From assembly GCA_016709845.1 (NCBI GenBank), contig JADJMA010000005.1:69693-133692 (forward strand): 64,000 bases of DNA. Direction: 5' to 3'. Origin of the DNA: Flammeovirgaceae bacterium (GTDB lineage Bacteria > Bacteroidota > Bacteroidia > Cytophagales > Cyclobacteriaceae). This document shows positions 38,710 through 49,900 of this stretch, piece by piece. Position 1 is the stretch's first letter. Every line of letters begins with the position of its first letter. Made by a program: the position numbers and the translations under genes. The notes beneath the pieces were generated by a model, which saw nothing but the letters and a program-made list of their open reading frames with translations, was not told the DNA's origin and did no database searches.

Positions 38710-40136
38710 GTACGGATTCGAACTTAACAAACTCATCGCGCAGTCTTATCAACGGAACTCATTCTTGTGTAAGCAGGGTTACCCGGTTTCTTAATAACAT
38801 CGATAAAAAAAAATATCTCAATGCTTTCCTGAGTGTTTATGATCAGGAAGCGCTTGCACGTGCTCAGCATATAGATGAAAAGATTCATAAGGGCACCGCA
38901 GGAAAACTGGCGGGCCTTGTCGTGGGTCTTAAAGATGTTCTTTGTTACAAAGACCATCCTCTTCAAGCCAGTAGCAAAATTCTTGATGGATTTGTTTCTC
39001 AATTTAATGCCACCGCTGTTCAGCGTTTACTGGATGCTGATGCTATTATTATCGGTCGGCAAAATTGCGATGAGTTTGCGATGGGTTCATCTGATGAAAA
39101 CTCCAGCTTTTGGCCCGGTACTGAACGATATTGATAATACGCGGGTGCCGGGTGGTTCCTCGGTGGTTCGGCCGTAGCCGTAATGGCCGATTTGTGTGAT
39201 GTGTCGTTGGGATCAGACACCGGTGGTTCTGTGCGGCAACCAGCAGCTTTCTGTGGAATACTCGGATTAAAACCAACCTACTCGCGCATTTCACGGCACG
39301 GACTTATTGCTTATGGATCATCCTTTGACTGTATCGGTATTTTCGGAAAAGAAATAGAAATAATTGCACAAGTATTGGAGGTGATTTCCGGATCGGATGA
39401 ATACGACAGTACGGTATCGCGAAAAGCAGTTCCTGCCTACCTTTCTGAACTAAATTCCCAACCCCAAAAAAAATATAAGGTAGCTTATCTAAAAGATGCG
39501 TTGGAGTCGGATGCCTTGCAACCTGAAATCAAAAATTCAATTTTAGAAAAAATTAGCAAGCTTAAATCAGCCGGTCATTGGGTAGAGGGAATAGACTTTC
39601 CCTTGAGTGATTATATTCTTCCTACCTATTACATTCTGGCAACGGCAGAGGCCAGCTCAAATCTTTCCCGCTTCGATGGTGTGCGTTACGGCTTTCGAAG
39701 CAGCAACGTAAGCGACCTCCAATCGCTATATAAAAAAACAAGATCCGAAGGGTTTGGAAAAGAAGTAGAACGAAGAATTCTTCTTGGCACATTTGTATTA
39801 AGCGCCAGCTATTATGATGCGTATTATACCAAAGCTCAAAAAGTAAGACGACTCATTCGGGAGCAAACAAAAGAAATCTTTACTAAGTATGATTTTATTA
39901 TTTCGCCAACAACCCCAACTACCGCTTTCAAATTAGGTGAGCATACAAGTAATCCGGTAGAAATGTACCTGGCCGATTTATTTTCTGTTCAAGCCAATGT
40001 GGCCGGTGTGCCCGCTATCTCAATTCCTTGTGGAAAAGACAACCAGGGGTTGCCTATCGGCTTGCAGGTAACGGCAAATGACTTCGAAGAATCCAAACTC
40101 TTTCAGTTCTCGCAAGTAATTCGGAACTTAGCGTAA
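38706..40136 (+). CDS. gatA: Glu-tRNA(Gln)/Asp-tRNA(Asn) amidotransferase subunit A, frameshifted
   Basis: About 476 residues of the amidase-signature family. The catalytic Lys is in LVVGLKDVLCYKDHP near residue 77; the Ser region is in DVSLGSDTGGSVRQPAAF near 175. It transamidates misacylated Glu-tRNA(Gln) with the GatB and GatC subunits, which are not in the window. The frame is broken between 39100 and 39170, exactly over the glycine-rich loop: three frames contribute FGPVLND, VPGGSSGGSA and AVAVMADLCD. The start is a TTG overlapping the tatA stop. The breaks are probably sequencing errors because the gene is essential in organisms lacking GlnRS. Confidence 0.9.
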
Positions 40137-40167
40137 TGTTTGCGCTAATGAACTAAACAGAATTAAA

Positions 40168-41583
40168 ATGAGGCATTGTGTAGTTGTGCTGTTTTTCCTT
40201 TTTGCTTCCAAAATGATTTTGGCTCAAAATCCTGTAGCCGATACTCTTTCCATTCCGGAGCCAACTTTTGAGCCGATCGTCATCGACACAACGGTTCAGG
40301 AGTTTGTTATTTTACCTTCCGATCTGGAATATATTCCTGGCGATGAAACGCCTGAGTTACTGGCCGATCGCCTTAGTTGTTTACAGAGAGAAATTCCCCT
40401 TACGTACAATACAACCGTGCACGGGTTTATAGATTTTTTTACTGTGCGCAACCGTGATTACACCCGACTTATGCAGCGAAGGCAAGACCTGTACTTTCCA
40501 TTATTCGAAAAATATCTGGCACAATACAATTTGCCGGACGAATTGAAATATCTGTCTATAATCGAATCGGGATTAAATGCACGCGCAGTTTCGCGGGCAC
40601 GAGCCGTTGGTCTATGGCAATTTATGTCAGGAACGGGTCACTATTTTAATTTACAGACCGACTGGTATGTTGATGATCGAATGGATCCTGATAAATCTAC
40701 AGATGCCGCATGTCGATACCTTTCGCAGCTATATAGAATTTTTGGAAACTGGGAGCTTGCACTGGCCGCTTATAATTCAGGACCGGGTACGGTAAGAAAA
40801 GCGATTCGCAGATCGGGCTATAAAAAATCTTTTTGGGAAGTATACCCGCATCTGCCACGCGAAACCCGCGCGTATGTTCCGCAATTCATTGCAATTATTT
40901 ATGCCATGAATTATGCCGAGCAACACAATATGCTTGAAACGGTGCGAGAACAAGCGTTACCGTATGACACGCTGGCGATAAATAAATTTTTACATTTCGA
41001 AACGCTGGCGAATCTAACGGGCACGTGTTTGGAAGATCTGCAAAAGCTCAATCCCTCTGTACTTCGCAATGCACTTCCGCAGAACGGACGCCTGAAAGTT
41101 ATTAAGATTCCGCTTCATGCTAAGTTAGTTTTAGATTCTAACCGGGCAGCCATTCTCGACTCCGCCTCGCGTGTGGGCAGAACAAGTTTAGAGCTGGCCG
41201 CAAAAAATGCTACAGGCAATACGTACGGAAAAGAAATGACTACTTACAAAGTTGTATCAGGCGATGTATTGGGCTCCATTGCTCTCCGAAATCGGGTAAG
41301 TGTACAGGATTTAAAAACATGGAATAATCTTAGTAGCAACACCATTCGGGTTGGGCAACGGTTAGTGGTGTGGGCTCCGCCTGGGCAAGCTATAGCAAAA
41401 AATAATACAACCACAGAAACTACTCTACTTTCGCCCGATACAAAAACCTATATTGTTCAACCCGGAGATACCTTATGGGATATTTCTAGAAAAGTTCCAG
41501 GACTTACTGTTGAGAAAATCAAGGATCTCAATAATCTGAAGAGCAATAGTTTACAGCCTGGTCAAAAATTAATTGTTGGATAG
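40168..41583 (+). CDS. Membrane-bound lytic transglycosylase with LysM repeats (MltD-like)
   Basis: 471 residues with signal peptide (MRHCVVVLFFLFASKMILAQ). The SLT domain has the catalytic Glu in SIIESGLNARAVSRARAVGL near residue 130 and ALAAYNSGPGTVRKAI near 200. Two C-terminal LysM units bind peptidoglycan: TYKVVSGDVLGSIALRN near 354 and TYIVQPGDTLWDISRK near 425. It cleaves glycan strands to 1,6-anhydro ends in the periplasm. No lipobox is obvious, so it may be soluble. It is followed closely by the DUF4837 lipoprotein gene. Confidence 0.92.
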   Translation: MRHCVVVLFFLFASKMILAQNPVADTLSIPEPTFEPIVIDTTVQEFVILPSDLEYIPGDETPELLADRLSCLQREIPLTYNTTVHGFIDFFTVRNRDYTRLMQRRQDLYFPLFEKYLAQYNLPDELKYLSIIESGLNARAVSRARAVGLWQFMSGTGHYFNLQTDWYVDDRMDPDKSTDAACRYLSQLYRIFGNWELALAAYNSGPGTVRKAIRRSGYKKSFWEVYPHLPRETRAYVPQFIAIIYAMNYAEQHNMLETVREQALPYDTLAINKFLHFETLANLTGTCLEDLQKLNPSVLRNALPQNGRLKVIKIPLHAKLVLDSNRAAILDSASRVGRTSLELAAKNATGNTYGKEMTTYKVVSGDVLGSIALRNRVSVQDLKTWNNLSSNTIRVGQRLVVWAPPGQAIAKNNTTTETTLLSPDTKTYIVQPGDTLWDISRKVPGLTVEKIKDLNNLKSNSLQPGQKLIVG

Positions 41584-41647
41584 TTAAAAAGTAATCGTGA
41601 CGAAAATCACGTATAGGAATTATACCTATACGCTTAAGCCCTGTTAC

Positions 41648-42736
41648 ATGAAATATAGAATTCTTCTTTTCATTTCATCTTTTCTGATTCTTATTGCCTG
41701 TGCAGATAAAGACGGAAAAAATCTTCCGCCTTCCTCTGGAAAAACGGGCGATATTTTTTTAATTATGGATTCCACGCAATGGAAAGGGCCTTTAGGCGAT
41801 GTGCTTGACTCACTCTTCAATGCCGAGATGGAGGGATTGCCCCGAAAAGAACCAATCTTTCACGTCCGTTGGATTGACCCCCGAAAACTCAATTTCGTTT
41901 TAAAGCAACGGAGAAATCTGATCTTTGCCGTGAGTCTCGATAAAAAAACAACCGGAGCTAAGTTGATCAAACAAACTTTTACGCCCGAGTCATTGGAGAA
42001 AATAAAAACATCGCCTAATCTATTCAGTCAAAATTTACAAAACCTATTTGCCAAAAATCAGGAAGTGCTTTTTCTATTTAGTAATACAGAAGCCGATCTT
42101 ATTAAGAATATTCGCACGCATGGATCAAAACTGGTAGCCTATTTTAATTTGCGTGAACGAGAACGACAGACTGTCGCGCTATATAAAGCAGACCAACTAA
42201 AAGGAATTCCACAAGCCATGAGAAAGGAATTTAATTGCGAAATGCGGGTGCCTTTTGGATTTCAACTGGTAATGAATGAGCCCGATTTTTTATGGGTTCG
42301 TCAAATCAATCCGCAAGACGATAAAGATATTTTCATCGCCAGAAAAAAATATACTTCTCCCGATCAGTTTAAGAAGGATAGTCTTATTGCCTTTCGGGAT
42401 AAGGTTTGCCGTAAAAATATTTTTGAGGACCCCGAGCGATTAGATACTTATTTGTTGACAGAAACTTCCATTCCATTCAAGCCAGTAATTACGCGCGAAA
42501 TTAATTTCAATAAAAAATTTGCGGTGGAGATGCGGGGGTTATGGCGTACAAACAATCTCACCATGGGAGGCCCGTTTGTTTCATTTGCTTTTGTTGACGA
42601 GCCGCAGGGATACTTTTATTATATTGAGGGGTTTACGTTTAGTCCCGGTAAAGATCAACGCGAAATTATGCGCGAACTGGAAACCATTCTTTACACCTTT
42701 AAAGTAAGTAACGAACTTTCTCCCGAAGTCAAATAA
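41648..42736 (+). CDS. DUF4837 lipoprotein
   Basis: About 362 residues from the ATG at 41648, chosen because it opens a lipoprotein signal (MKYRILLFISSFLILIACA, lipobox LIAC); the frame is open from 41597. The mature part shows DUF4837 features: GDIFLIMDSTQWKGPLGDVL near the start, FNCEMRVPFGFQLVMNEPDF near 200 and RGLWRTNNLTMGGPF near 300. Function unknown. It is the last gene of the long plus-strand envelope run that begins at 31718. Confidence 0.85.
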   Translation: MKYRILLFISSFLILIACADKDGKNLPPSSGKTGDIFLIMDSTQWKGPLGDVLDSLFNAEMEGLPRKEPIFHVRWIDPRKLNFVLKQRRNLIFAVSLDKKTTGAKLIKQTFTPESLEKIKTSPNLFSQNLQNLFAKNQEVLFLFSNTEADLIKNIRTHGSKLVAYFNLRERERQTVALYKADQLKGIPQAMRKEFNCEMRVPFGFQLVMNEPDFLWVRQINPQDDKDIFIARKKYTSPDQFKKDSLIAFRDKVCRKNIFEDPERLDTYLLTETSIPFKPVITREINFNKKFAVEMRGLWRTNNLTMGGPFVSFAFVDEPQGYFYYIEGFTFSPGKDQREIMRELETILYTFKVSNELSPEVK

Positions 42737-42852
42737 AATTTGGAACACCTTTCCATTTAGTAAAAATAAAAACGAGTCAATATTTTCGTATGTATTTTGC
42801 GGATAATTTCCGATAGATTGTAAATTGCTTTTTCTAATTCTAAACTATTTGT

Positions 42853-45131
42853 ATGTCAATTAAAATTCGTAAACAAGACGCTCTTAATTATCATACGCAA
42901 GGGCAGCCTGGTAAACTAGAAGTTGTGCCCACCAAAATGTTGAGCACACAACTTGACCTGGCGCTAGCCTACTCGCCTGGCGTGGCCGAGCCTTGCAAAG
43001 AAATTGCTGCTAATAAAGATGATGTCTATAAATATACTTCGAAAGGGAATTTGGTGGCGGTAATCACTAATGGTACAGCTGTATTGGGCTTGGGTAACAT
43101 TGGGCCAGAAGCATCTAAACCCGTGATGGAAGGCAAAGCGGTACTATTTAAAAAATATGCTGGTATCGACAGTTTTGATATTGAGATTGACGAATTAGAT
43201 CCGGATGCTTTTATCAAAATTGTAAAATCGTTAGAGCCTACTTTTGGCGGCATAAACCTGGAGGACATTAAAGCTCCGGAGTGTTTCAAAATTGAAACCG
43301 AGTTACGGGAGAAGATGAACATTCCGATTATGCATGACGACCAACATGGTACGGCTATAATTTCGAGTGCTGCATTACTAAATGCACTTGAAATCATTGG
43401 AAAGAAAATTAATGAAGTTGTATTAGTGGTTAATGGAGCAGGAGCTGCTGCTGTGTCGTGTTCAAAACTTTATCTCGCACTGGGCTTAAAAAAAGAGAAC
43501 CTCATTATGTGCGACAGCAAAGGGGTGATTCATGAAAATCGTGAAGGACTTGATACCAGTAAAAAATATTTTGCCACCAATAGAAAAGTTACCACACTAT
43601 CGGAAGCAGTAAAGGGAGCGGATGTATTTATAGGTTTATCGATAGCCGATATTCTAAAGCCTGAAGATATCTTGTTAATGGCAAAGGATCCTATTGTCTT
43701 TGCACTGGCTAATCCCAATCCTGAAATAGATTATAATCTGGCCATGAAAACCAGACCTGATTTAATTATGGGAACGGGCCGCTCCGATCATCCTAATCAG
43801 GTAAACAATGTATTAGGATTTCCCTACATTTTTAGAGGTGCCTTGGATGTACGGGCTACCGAGATAAATGAAGAAATGAAACTGGCGGCTGTTCGTGCCA
43901 TAGCGGATTTGGCTAAGGAGCCCGTACCCGATATTGTTTTTCAAGCCTACGGTATTGATCTGATTCAGTTCGGTCGCGAATATTTGATTCCTAAACCCTT
44001 GGATCCACGGCTTATCACAACTATTTCGCCTGCGGTAGCCAAAGCAGCCATGGATTCTGGTATAGCCAAAAATCCAATCACCGATTGGGGAAAATATCAT
44101 GAGGATCTTTTGAAGCGGGTGGGTATTGATCAAAAACTTACTTCAAGAATTATTGATGTGGCTAAAACAAAACCGAAGCAAATTGTTTTCGCTGAAGCCG
44201 ATCATCCAAAAATTTTAAAAGCAGCACAAATACTTCAAGACCAAAAAATCGCCTTTCCTATTTTGTTAGGTAGCCGGGTCGACATTGAAAAGTTGATTCA
44301 TGAACATGGCCTGGATCTTAGTGAGTGCAAGATTATCGATCCGCGCGAGGAGAAAGAGCGAACCGAAAAATTTGCAATCGCTTATCATAAGAAGCGCGAA
44401 CGCAAGGGAGTTACTTTAAAGGATGCCCATCGGCAAATGCGTGATCGCAATGCCTTCGGAGCCATGATGGTAGAATTTGGCGAGGCCGATGCGCTGGTAT
44501 CTGGACTTACCAAAGATTATCCAAAAACCATTTTGCCTTCGTTACAAATTATTGGCATGGCCGAAGGAGTAAACCGTGTAGCCGGTATGTATATTATCCT
44601 CAATAAAAAAGGAACTTTCTTTTTTGCGGATTGCACCGTTAATGTAGATCCAAATGCAGAAGAATTGGTGGATATCATAGGCTTGGCCGCACGAGGCGTG
44701 AAGGTTTTTGATGTTGAACCACGTATTGCTATCCTCTCTTATTCAAACTTCGGTTCGAGTAAAGGCGTGATTCCCGAGAAAACAATGAAGGCCGTGAAGT
44801 TGGCGAAAGCAAAATATCCCGACTTGATTCTGGATGGTGAAATTCAGGCGAATGTAGCCTTTGATACGGATATTCAACAAGAGATGTATCCTTTCAGTGC
44901 ATTGGCAAAAGACGGAGCTAACACCTTGATTTTTCCGAATCTGGCAGCAGGTAACATTGCCTATAAATTACTAATTGAAATTGGTGGTGCCGAATCGATC
45001 GGTCCTATTTTATTGGGAATGAAAAACCGGTGCATGTTTTACAGCTGGGTAGCTCTATTCGCGATATTGTTAACATGGCTGCAATCGCTGTGGTTGATGC
45101 TCAATTGCACGAAAAAAATGTTCACTTGTAA
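42853..45131 (+). CDS. maeB: NADP-dependent malic enzyme with phosphate acetyltransferase-like domain
   Basis: About 759 residues. The N-terminal malic enzyme half has AYSPGVAEPCKEIAAN near residue 40, PIMHDDQHGTAIISSAALL near 157 and VVNGAGAAAVS near 196. From about residue 430 a phosphotransacetylase-like domain follows, probably regulatory. It converts malate to pyruvate with NADPH formation. The frame diverges at the A-run at 45022-45026; the proper end reads PVHVLQLGSSIRDIVNMAAI and stops at 45131. It is the first gene of a conserved Bacteroidota neighbourhood with ruvA and sprA. Confidence 0.92.
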
Positions 45132-45169
45132 ATCATTCCTAGTCTTGAGATTAACATGGACCACAAAAG

Positions 45170-45203
45170 ATTTCGGTCTATAAAGATACAGACCGAGGTT
45201 TTA
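45170..45203. terminator. Hairpin terminator between maeB and mreB-like gene
   Basis: CGGTCT at 45174-45179 pairs with AGACCG at 45190-45195, extended inward by AT/AT around an AAAG loop and outward by one wobble pair. TTTT follows at 45199-45202 and AAAA precedes on the other side, so it can stop both convergent genes. Confidence 0.55.
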
Positions 45204-45236
45204 AAATGATCATCTGTAAAATTTAAGTTGGTACTC

Positions 45237-46257
45237 CTAAAGTAATATCGAGCGATACTTCTGCGGAGCTGCCAGAATTTTGGCAATCCCCTTACTTACT
45301 GCCAGCAATGGTTCTGTATCAATGTGGACCGGTAATTGAAATGTTTTTTCCAGGCGCTCGCGAATACCTTTTAATTGTGCATTGCCTCCGGTAACATAAA
45401 TTCCGGAACGGTAAATATCTGCTGACAATTCCGGGTGGGCAAATTTCGAGCGATTGCTGAATACAGGTTTCAATTTGTTTAAAAGGCCGCTCTAATACTT
45501 GCGTTAACTCCGGTTGTGCAATAACCCGGTTAGTGGGTATTCCCTCCATTAAATCTTTACCCTTCACTTGAGCAAACACCGTTTCCAACGAAACAGGCGA
45601 ATAGACACACCCGATTTCTTTTTTTATACGCTCGGCCGTTTTTAATCCTATAGACAGATTGTACACACGCCTGAAGTAATCCTGAATTTCTTCATCGAAG
45701 GTATCGCCACCAACTCGAATTGATTGAAAAGCAGCAATCCCCGATAAGGAAATAATAACCACTTCGGTAATACCTCCTCCAATATCAACCACTAATTTTC
45801 CTTCCGGTTCTTTAATATCTAATCCCAGACCGAGTGTAGCGGCAAGTGGTTCGTGTACCAAAAAAGTATTTTTAGATGAGAACTGATCCAACACATCGCG
45901 CAAAGCTCGCTTCTCAACCGGGGTTGTATCGTAGGGCACGCCAGACAAAAGGTAATTATAACCAGAAGGAAAATACGATGGTTTTTCAACTCGGTTCACT
46001 AAATTTTTTAACATCTTCTTTACCGATTCGCCATCTGAGATTACGCCCCCCTTTAGTGGCTTAACCGGCTTAAGGTTGCTATGCGTTTTCTCCATCATTT
46101 CGTAGGCTTTATCACCTACGGCTTCCACTTTATTATTTAATTCGTTCACAATCATGAAGGAGGGCTGCGAAAGCAGAATAGCCGATTGATCAGATAACAA
46201 CGTGTTATTATTGCCGAGGTCTATAGCCAGATTTTTTGTCGAGGAGAAATTAAACAT
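45237..46257 (-). CDS. Divergent MreB-like actin homologue, frameshifted
   Basis: About 340 residues of the actin/MreB fold. The phosphate-1 loop reads NLAIDLGNNNTLL where MreB usually has GIDLGTANTLV. Phosphate-2 is GKLVVDIGGGITEVVIIS near residue 155, and VGGDTFDEEIQDYFRRVYNL and ERIKKEIGCVYS follow. The frame breaks near 45440; the other frame continues ADIYRSGIYVTGGNAQLKGI and ends KYRSILL. The gene stands alone without mreC, mreD or rodA, so it looks like a second MreB paralogue rather than the main rod-shape gene. It is convergent with maeB and divergent from ruvA. Confidence 0.8.
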
Positions 46258-46394
46258 ACCACAAAGATATTAGGATGATATTCAAAGTACCATGTATATC
46301 AGAACTAAAAAAATCACACTGCCTTCGATTCTTACATCACTCTTGTTTACCTGCGTAAATCCTCGTAAAATGCATTCTATTTTTTAAGCTTTTG

Positions 46395-46985
46395 ATGATA
46401 GCATACTTAAAAGGAAAGCTCATACACAAAGAGCCCACGTACGTAGTGTTGGAGGTAAACGGCATTGGCTACCAGGTTAGCATCTCGCTGAATACATTTT
46501 CTGAAATTAAAGATCAGGAAGACCTTCGGCTGTCTACCTATATGCACGTGCGTGAGGATGCTCATATTTTGTTTGGATTTGCCACAGATGCCGAAAAACA
46601 GATGTTTCAGTACCTGATTTCCGTAAATGGGGTAGGACCGAATACCGCTCTGGTTGTACTGTCATACCTTCCGCCCAACGAGCTTCGGGCGGCCATTGTT
46701 CGAGAGGATGCCGGAGTGCTGCAGGCGGTAAAGGGAATTGGTGGCAAAACAGCCCAAAGGATAATCCTTGAGTTGAAAGACAAACTTCGAAAAGATCCCT
46801 CTTTGGAGGATACCGAAAAACCAGGCTTGGTACGCAATACGATGCGCCACGAGGCGTTAACTGCCTTAATGACGCTTGGCATTACCCGTGGGGCTGCCGA
46901 AAAAAGCGTTGATACGGTCCTGAAGAAGTCAGGAAATACCATTAGTTTAGAAGAGCTCGTTAAGCAAGCACTCAAAAACGCCTGA
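46395..46985 (+). CDS. ruvA: Holliday junction branch migration protein RuvA
   Basis: 196 residues from the ATG at 46395. The OB-fold N-terminus MIAYLKGKLIHKEPTYVVLE, then the paired helix-hairpin-helix motifs QYLISVNGVGPNTALVVLSY near 75 and LQAVKGIGGKTAQRIILEL near 112, and a C-terminal RuvB-binding domain after the TEKPGL linker. RuvA binds four-way junctions and loads RuvB. It is 7 bases before sprA, an arrangement known in Bacteroidota. The frame is intact. Confidence 0.95.
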   Translation: MIAYLKGKLIHKEPTYVVLEVNGIGYQVSISLNTFSEIKDQEDLRLSTYMHVREDAHILFGFATDAEKQMFQYLISVNGVGPNTALVVLSYLPPNELRAAIVREDAGVLQAVKGIGGKTAQRIILELKDKLRKDPSLEDTEKPGLVRNTMRHEALTALMTLGITRGAAEKSVDTVLKKSGNTISLEELVKQALKNA

Positions 46986-46992
46986 ACCACGA

Positions 46993-49900
46993 TTGATTGT
47001 AACGACCCGGAAGATTCAGTTTATCTTCGGACTGAGCATTTGCCTCGCGGCTTGCTTATCCGCAACCGCGGGCTACGGCCAACAGCGGGACTCTACCCGT
47101 GTGGATACCGTTCGGTCAACCAATTATAATCCTTTTCGTCCCAATTTCAGATTGAATGATCGGTATGGAGACCCATTCTCCAACTTCACCACATATTCTC
47201 CGCTATACCTTAAGGATCCAAAAAGTTTAAAGACTGATGTGGAGGTGGATACCGGCAGAAATTATAACATCTATGAAAAGATGGGTACCGTTAATTTTCG
47301 AACCCCGTCATCCATGTCCTTTGAAGAGTTCAGTCGCCAACAAGACCAGATCATAAAACGAAACTACTGGCAATCGCGCAGCAAAGCCTTGGACGGGGAA
47401 AGTGCCGTAAGCAGTCGGAATCTTATTCCTAAAATTTATGTAAGCCCTACCCTCGACCGGATTTTTGGTGGAAGCTATGTGGAGTTGATTCCGCGAGGGT
47501 TTGTTAATCTTGATTTTGGCGGCCAATGGCAACGCATTGAGAATCCCACCATCCCGCTAAGGCAACAGAAAAATGGCGGCTTTGAGTTCGACCAGCAAAT
47601 TAACTTGAGTGTGGTGGGAAAGGTGGGTGAGAAGCTAGCCGTAACAACCAATTTTGACAATAACAATTCATTCGATTTTCAAAATAATTTGAAGGTAGAG
47701 TACACCGGCTTTAAAGAAGACATCATTAAAAAGTTTGAAATTGGTAATGTGAGTTTGCCGCTTAACAACAGTTTGATTACTGGTTCGCAAAACTTGTTTG
47801 GAATAAAAACTCAAATGCAGTTTGGGAAACTGTATGTTACTGCACTCGCAACAACACAACGCGGCAAGCAGTCGTCCATTAAAGTATCGGGTAGCACGAA
47901 CGGAGCCGCTCAAGGTCGGCCATTCGAAATTGTTGGATCGAACTATGATGAAAATCGACATTTCTTTATAGGCCAATTCTTCAGAGATAATTTTGAAGGT
48001 TGGTTGGGCACGCTTCCGCAGATTACTTCAGGCGTCAATATTACTCGCATTGAAGTGTATCTGCTCAATCGGCAAAACGATACCCAAACTACGCGCAACG
48101 TAGTAGGCCTTATGGACATGGGCGAGTCTGACAAAATTTATCGCAAGGATATTCTTACCTCCGCGGTTGCTCCAAAATCTCCTACCGCTAATAATGCCAA
48201 CGATTTATTTACAAAACTAGATGGAATATCCCCTAAATCTGATGGAATCAATCAGGCTTTAGAGGGATTAGGTTTTAAGAACGGTACAGACTTTGAGAAA
48301 ATTACAAGTTCAAGAAAATTAACTCCTAGCGAATACGCCTTTAACAAAGAGCTTGGCTACTTAACCCTGCAGCGAAAATTGCAGAATGACGAAGCCTTGG
48401 CCATTGCCTTTGAATATACCTATAATGGCCGGGTTTATAAAGTGGGCGAACTTAGTGAAGACTATGGTAATAAACCGGAGGATGAGGTTGTCTATTTGAA
48501 GTTACTACGACCCCGAAAATTAGCATTAAAGATGATCAGGGAAAAATTTTACCTACCTGGAATCTAATGATGAAAAATATTTACAACCTGAATGTAAACC
48601 AACTAACGCGCGAGGGCTTTCAACTTCGCATAATTTATCGTGATGACCGCACCGGTATTGATAACCCCCAATTGCAAGAGGGCGATTACTCAAGAACACA
48701 ACAATTGATTCAGGTTTTTGGGTTAGATCGATTGAATCCTTACAACGATCCGCAACCCGATGGCAATTTTGACTTCGTTGAAAAGATTACGGTAAACACC
48801 GAAACGGGTGCTATTATTTTCCTTACCTCGAACCTTTTGATAAAGCACTTAGGAATCTGTTTGCACTAGAAAATCCGTCTGTAGGCGCTCAGCTTGTTAA
48901 TAAATATGTCTACGACACGCTGTATCGAACAACAAAAGCGGAAGCCGAGTTAGTGGCCACCAAAAATAAATTTTACCTGGTGGGTTCATTTAAAGCGGGT
49001 TCGGGTAAAGACATCATCATACAAGGTTTCAATATATCTCCGGGCTCAGTAAAAGTTTATTCGGGTGGCAGCCCGTTGCGCGAGGGTACCGATTATACGG
49101 TGGATTATACGTTTGGAAAAGTTACGATTCTAAATGAAGGAATTCTGAGTTCAGGGAAAGATATAGACATCACCTACGAACAGCAAGATCCATTTTCCTT
49201 TCAAACCCGATCGTTGTTGGGTACTCGTTTGGATTATAAACTTAGTGACGATATTAACATCGGCTCAACGATGCTCTACTATAACGAGCGAGCTCTGGTA
49301 ACCCGAAACTTAATTGGCAATGAGCCTGCACGTAATTTGCAATATGGCCTTGACTTTAACATGCGCAAAAATTCCGTTGCCTTAACTAAGCTCGTTGATC
49401 TTCTTCCTTTCATTCAAACAAAAGAACAATCTAATGTAACGCTGAACGCTGAATTCGCACAACTATTACCCGGCACCTCTAATCAAGTAGGTGGTGAAGG
49501 AACCTCATTTATTGACGATTTTGAAAACACGGCTACACCCTATAATCTTATCAATCCCCAGGCATGGAAGTATGCCTCGGTGCCCATAGAGTTTGATCAA
49601 ACCAATGGCGCCATTGATGATACGCGTTCCGGACTCAAGCGCGCGAGGCTGGCCTGGTACCAGATAGACAATACTTTTTATAGCAACAACTCACAGTTTA
49701 AACCCAAGTATATTAACGATGAAACTCTAAAAAATCATTACGTGCGGCCTGTGCAGCCTGACGAAATTTTTCCATACTTCGATCCCTACGTAGGAAATTT
49801 CTTTGAACCCATTTTTGATCTTGCCTACTACCCTTCTGAACGCGGTGCTTACAATTTCAATACCGATCTCAATGCGGATGGTACCTTAAAGAATCCTGCT

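Noticed and set aside
46607..46990. 127-codon minus-strand frame
   Set aside because: Antisense to intact ruvA, which has clear family motifs; no motifs in the antisense product.
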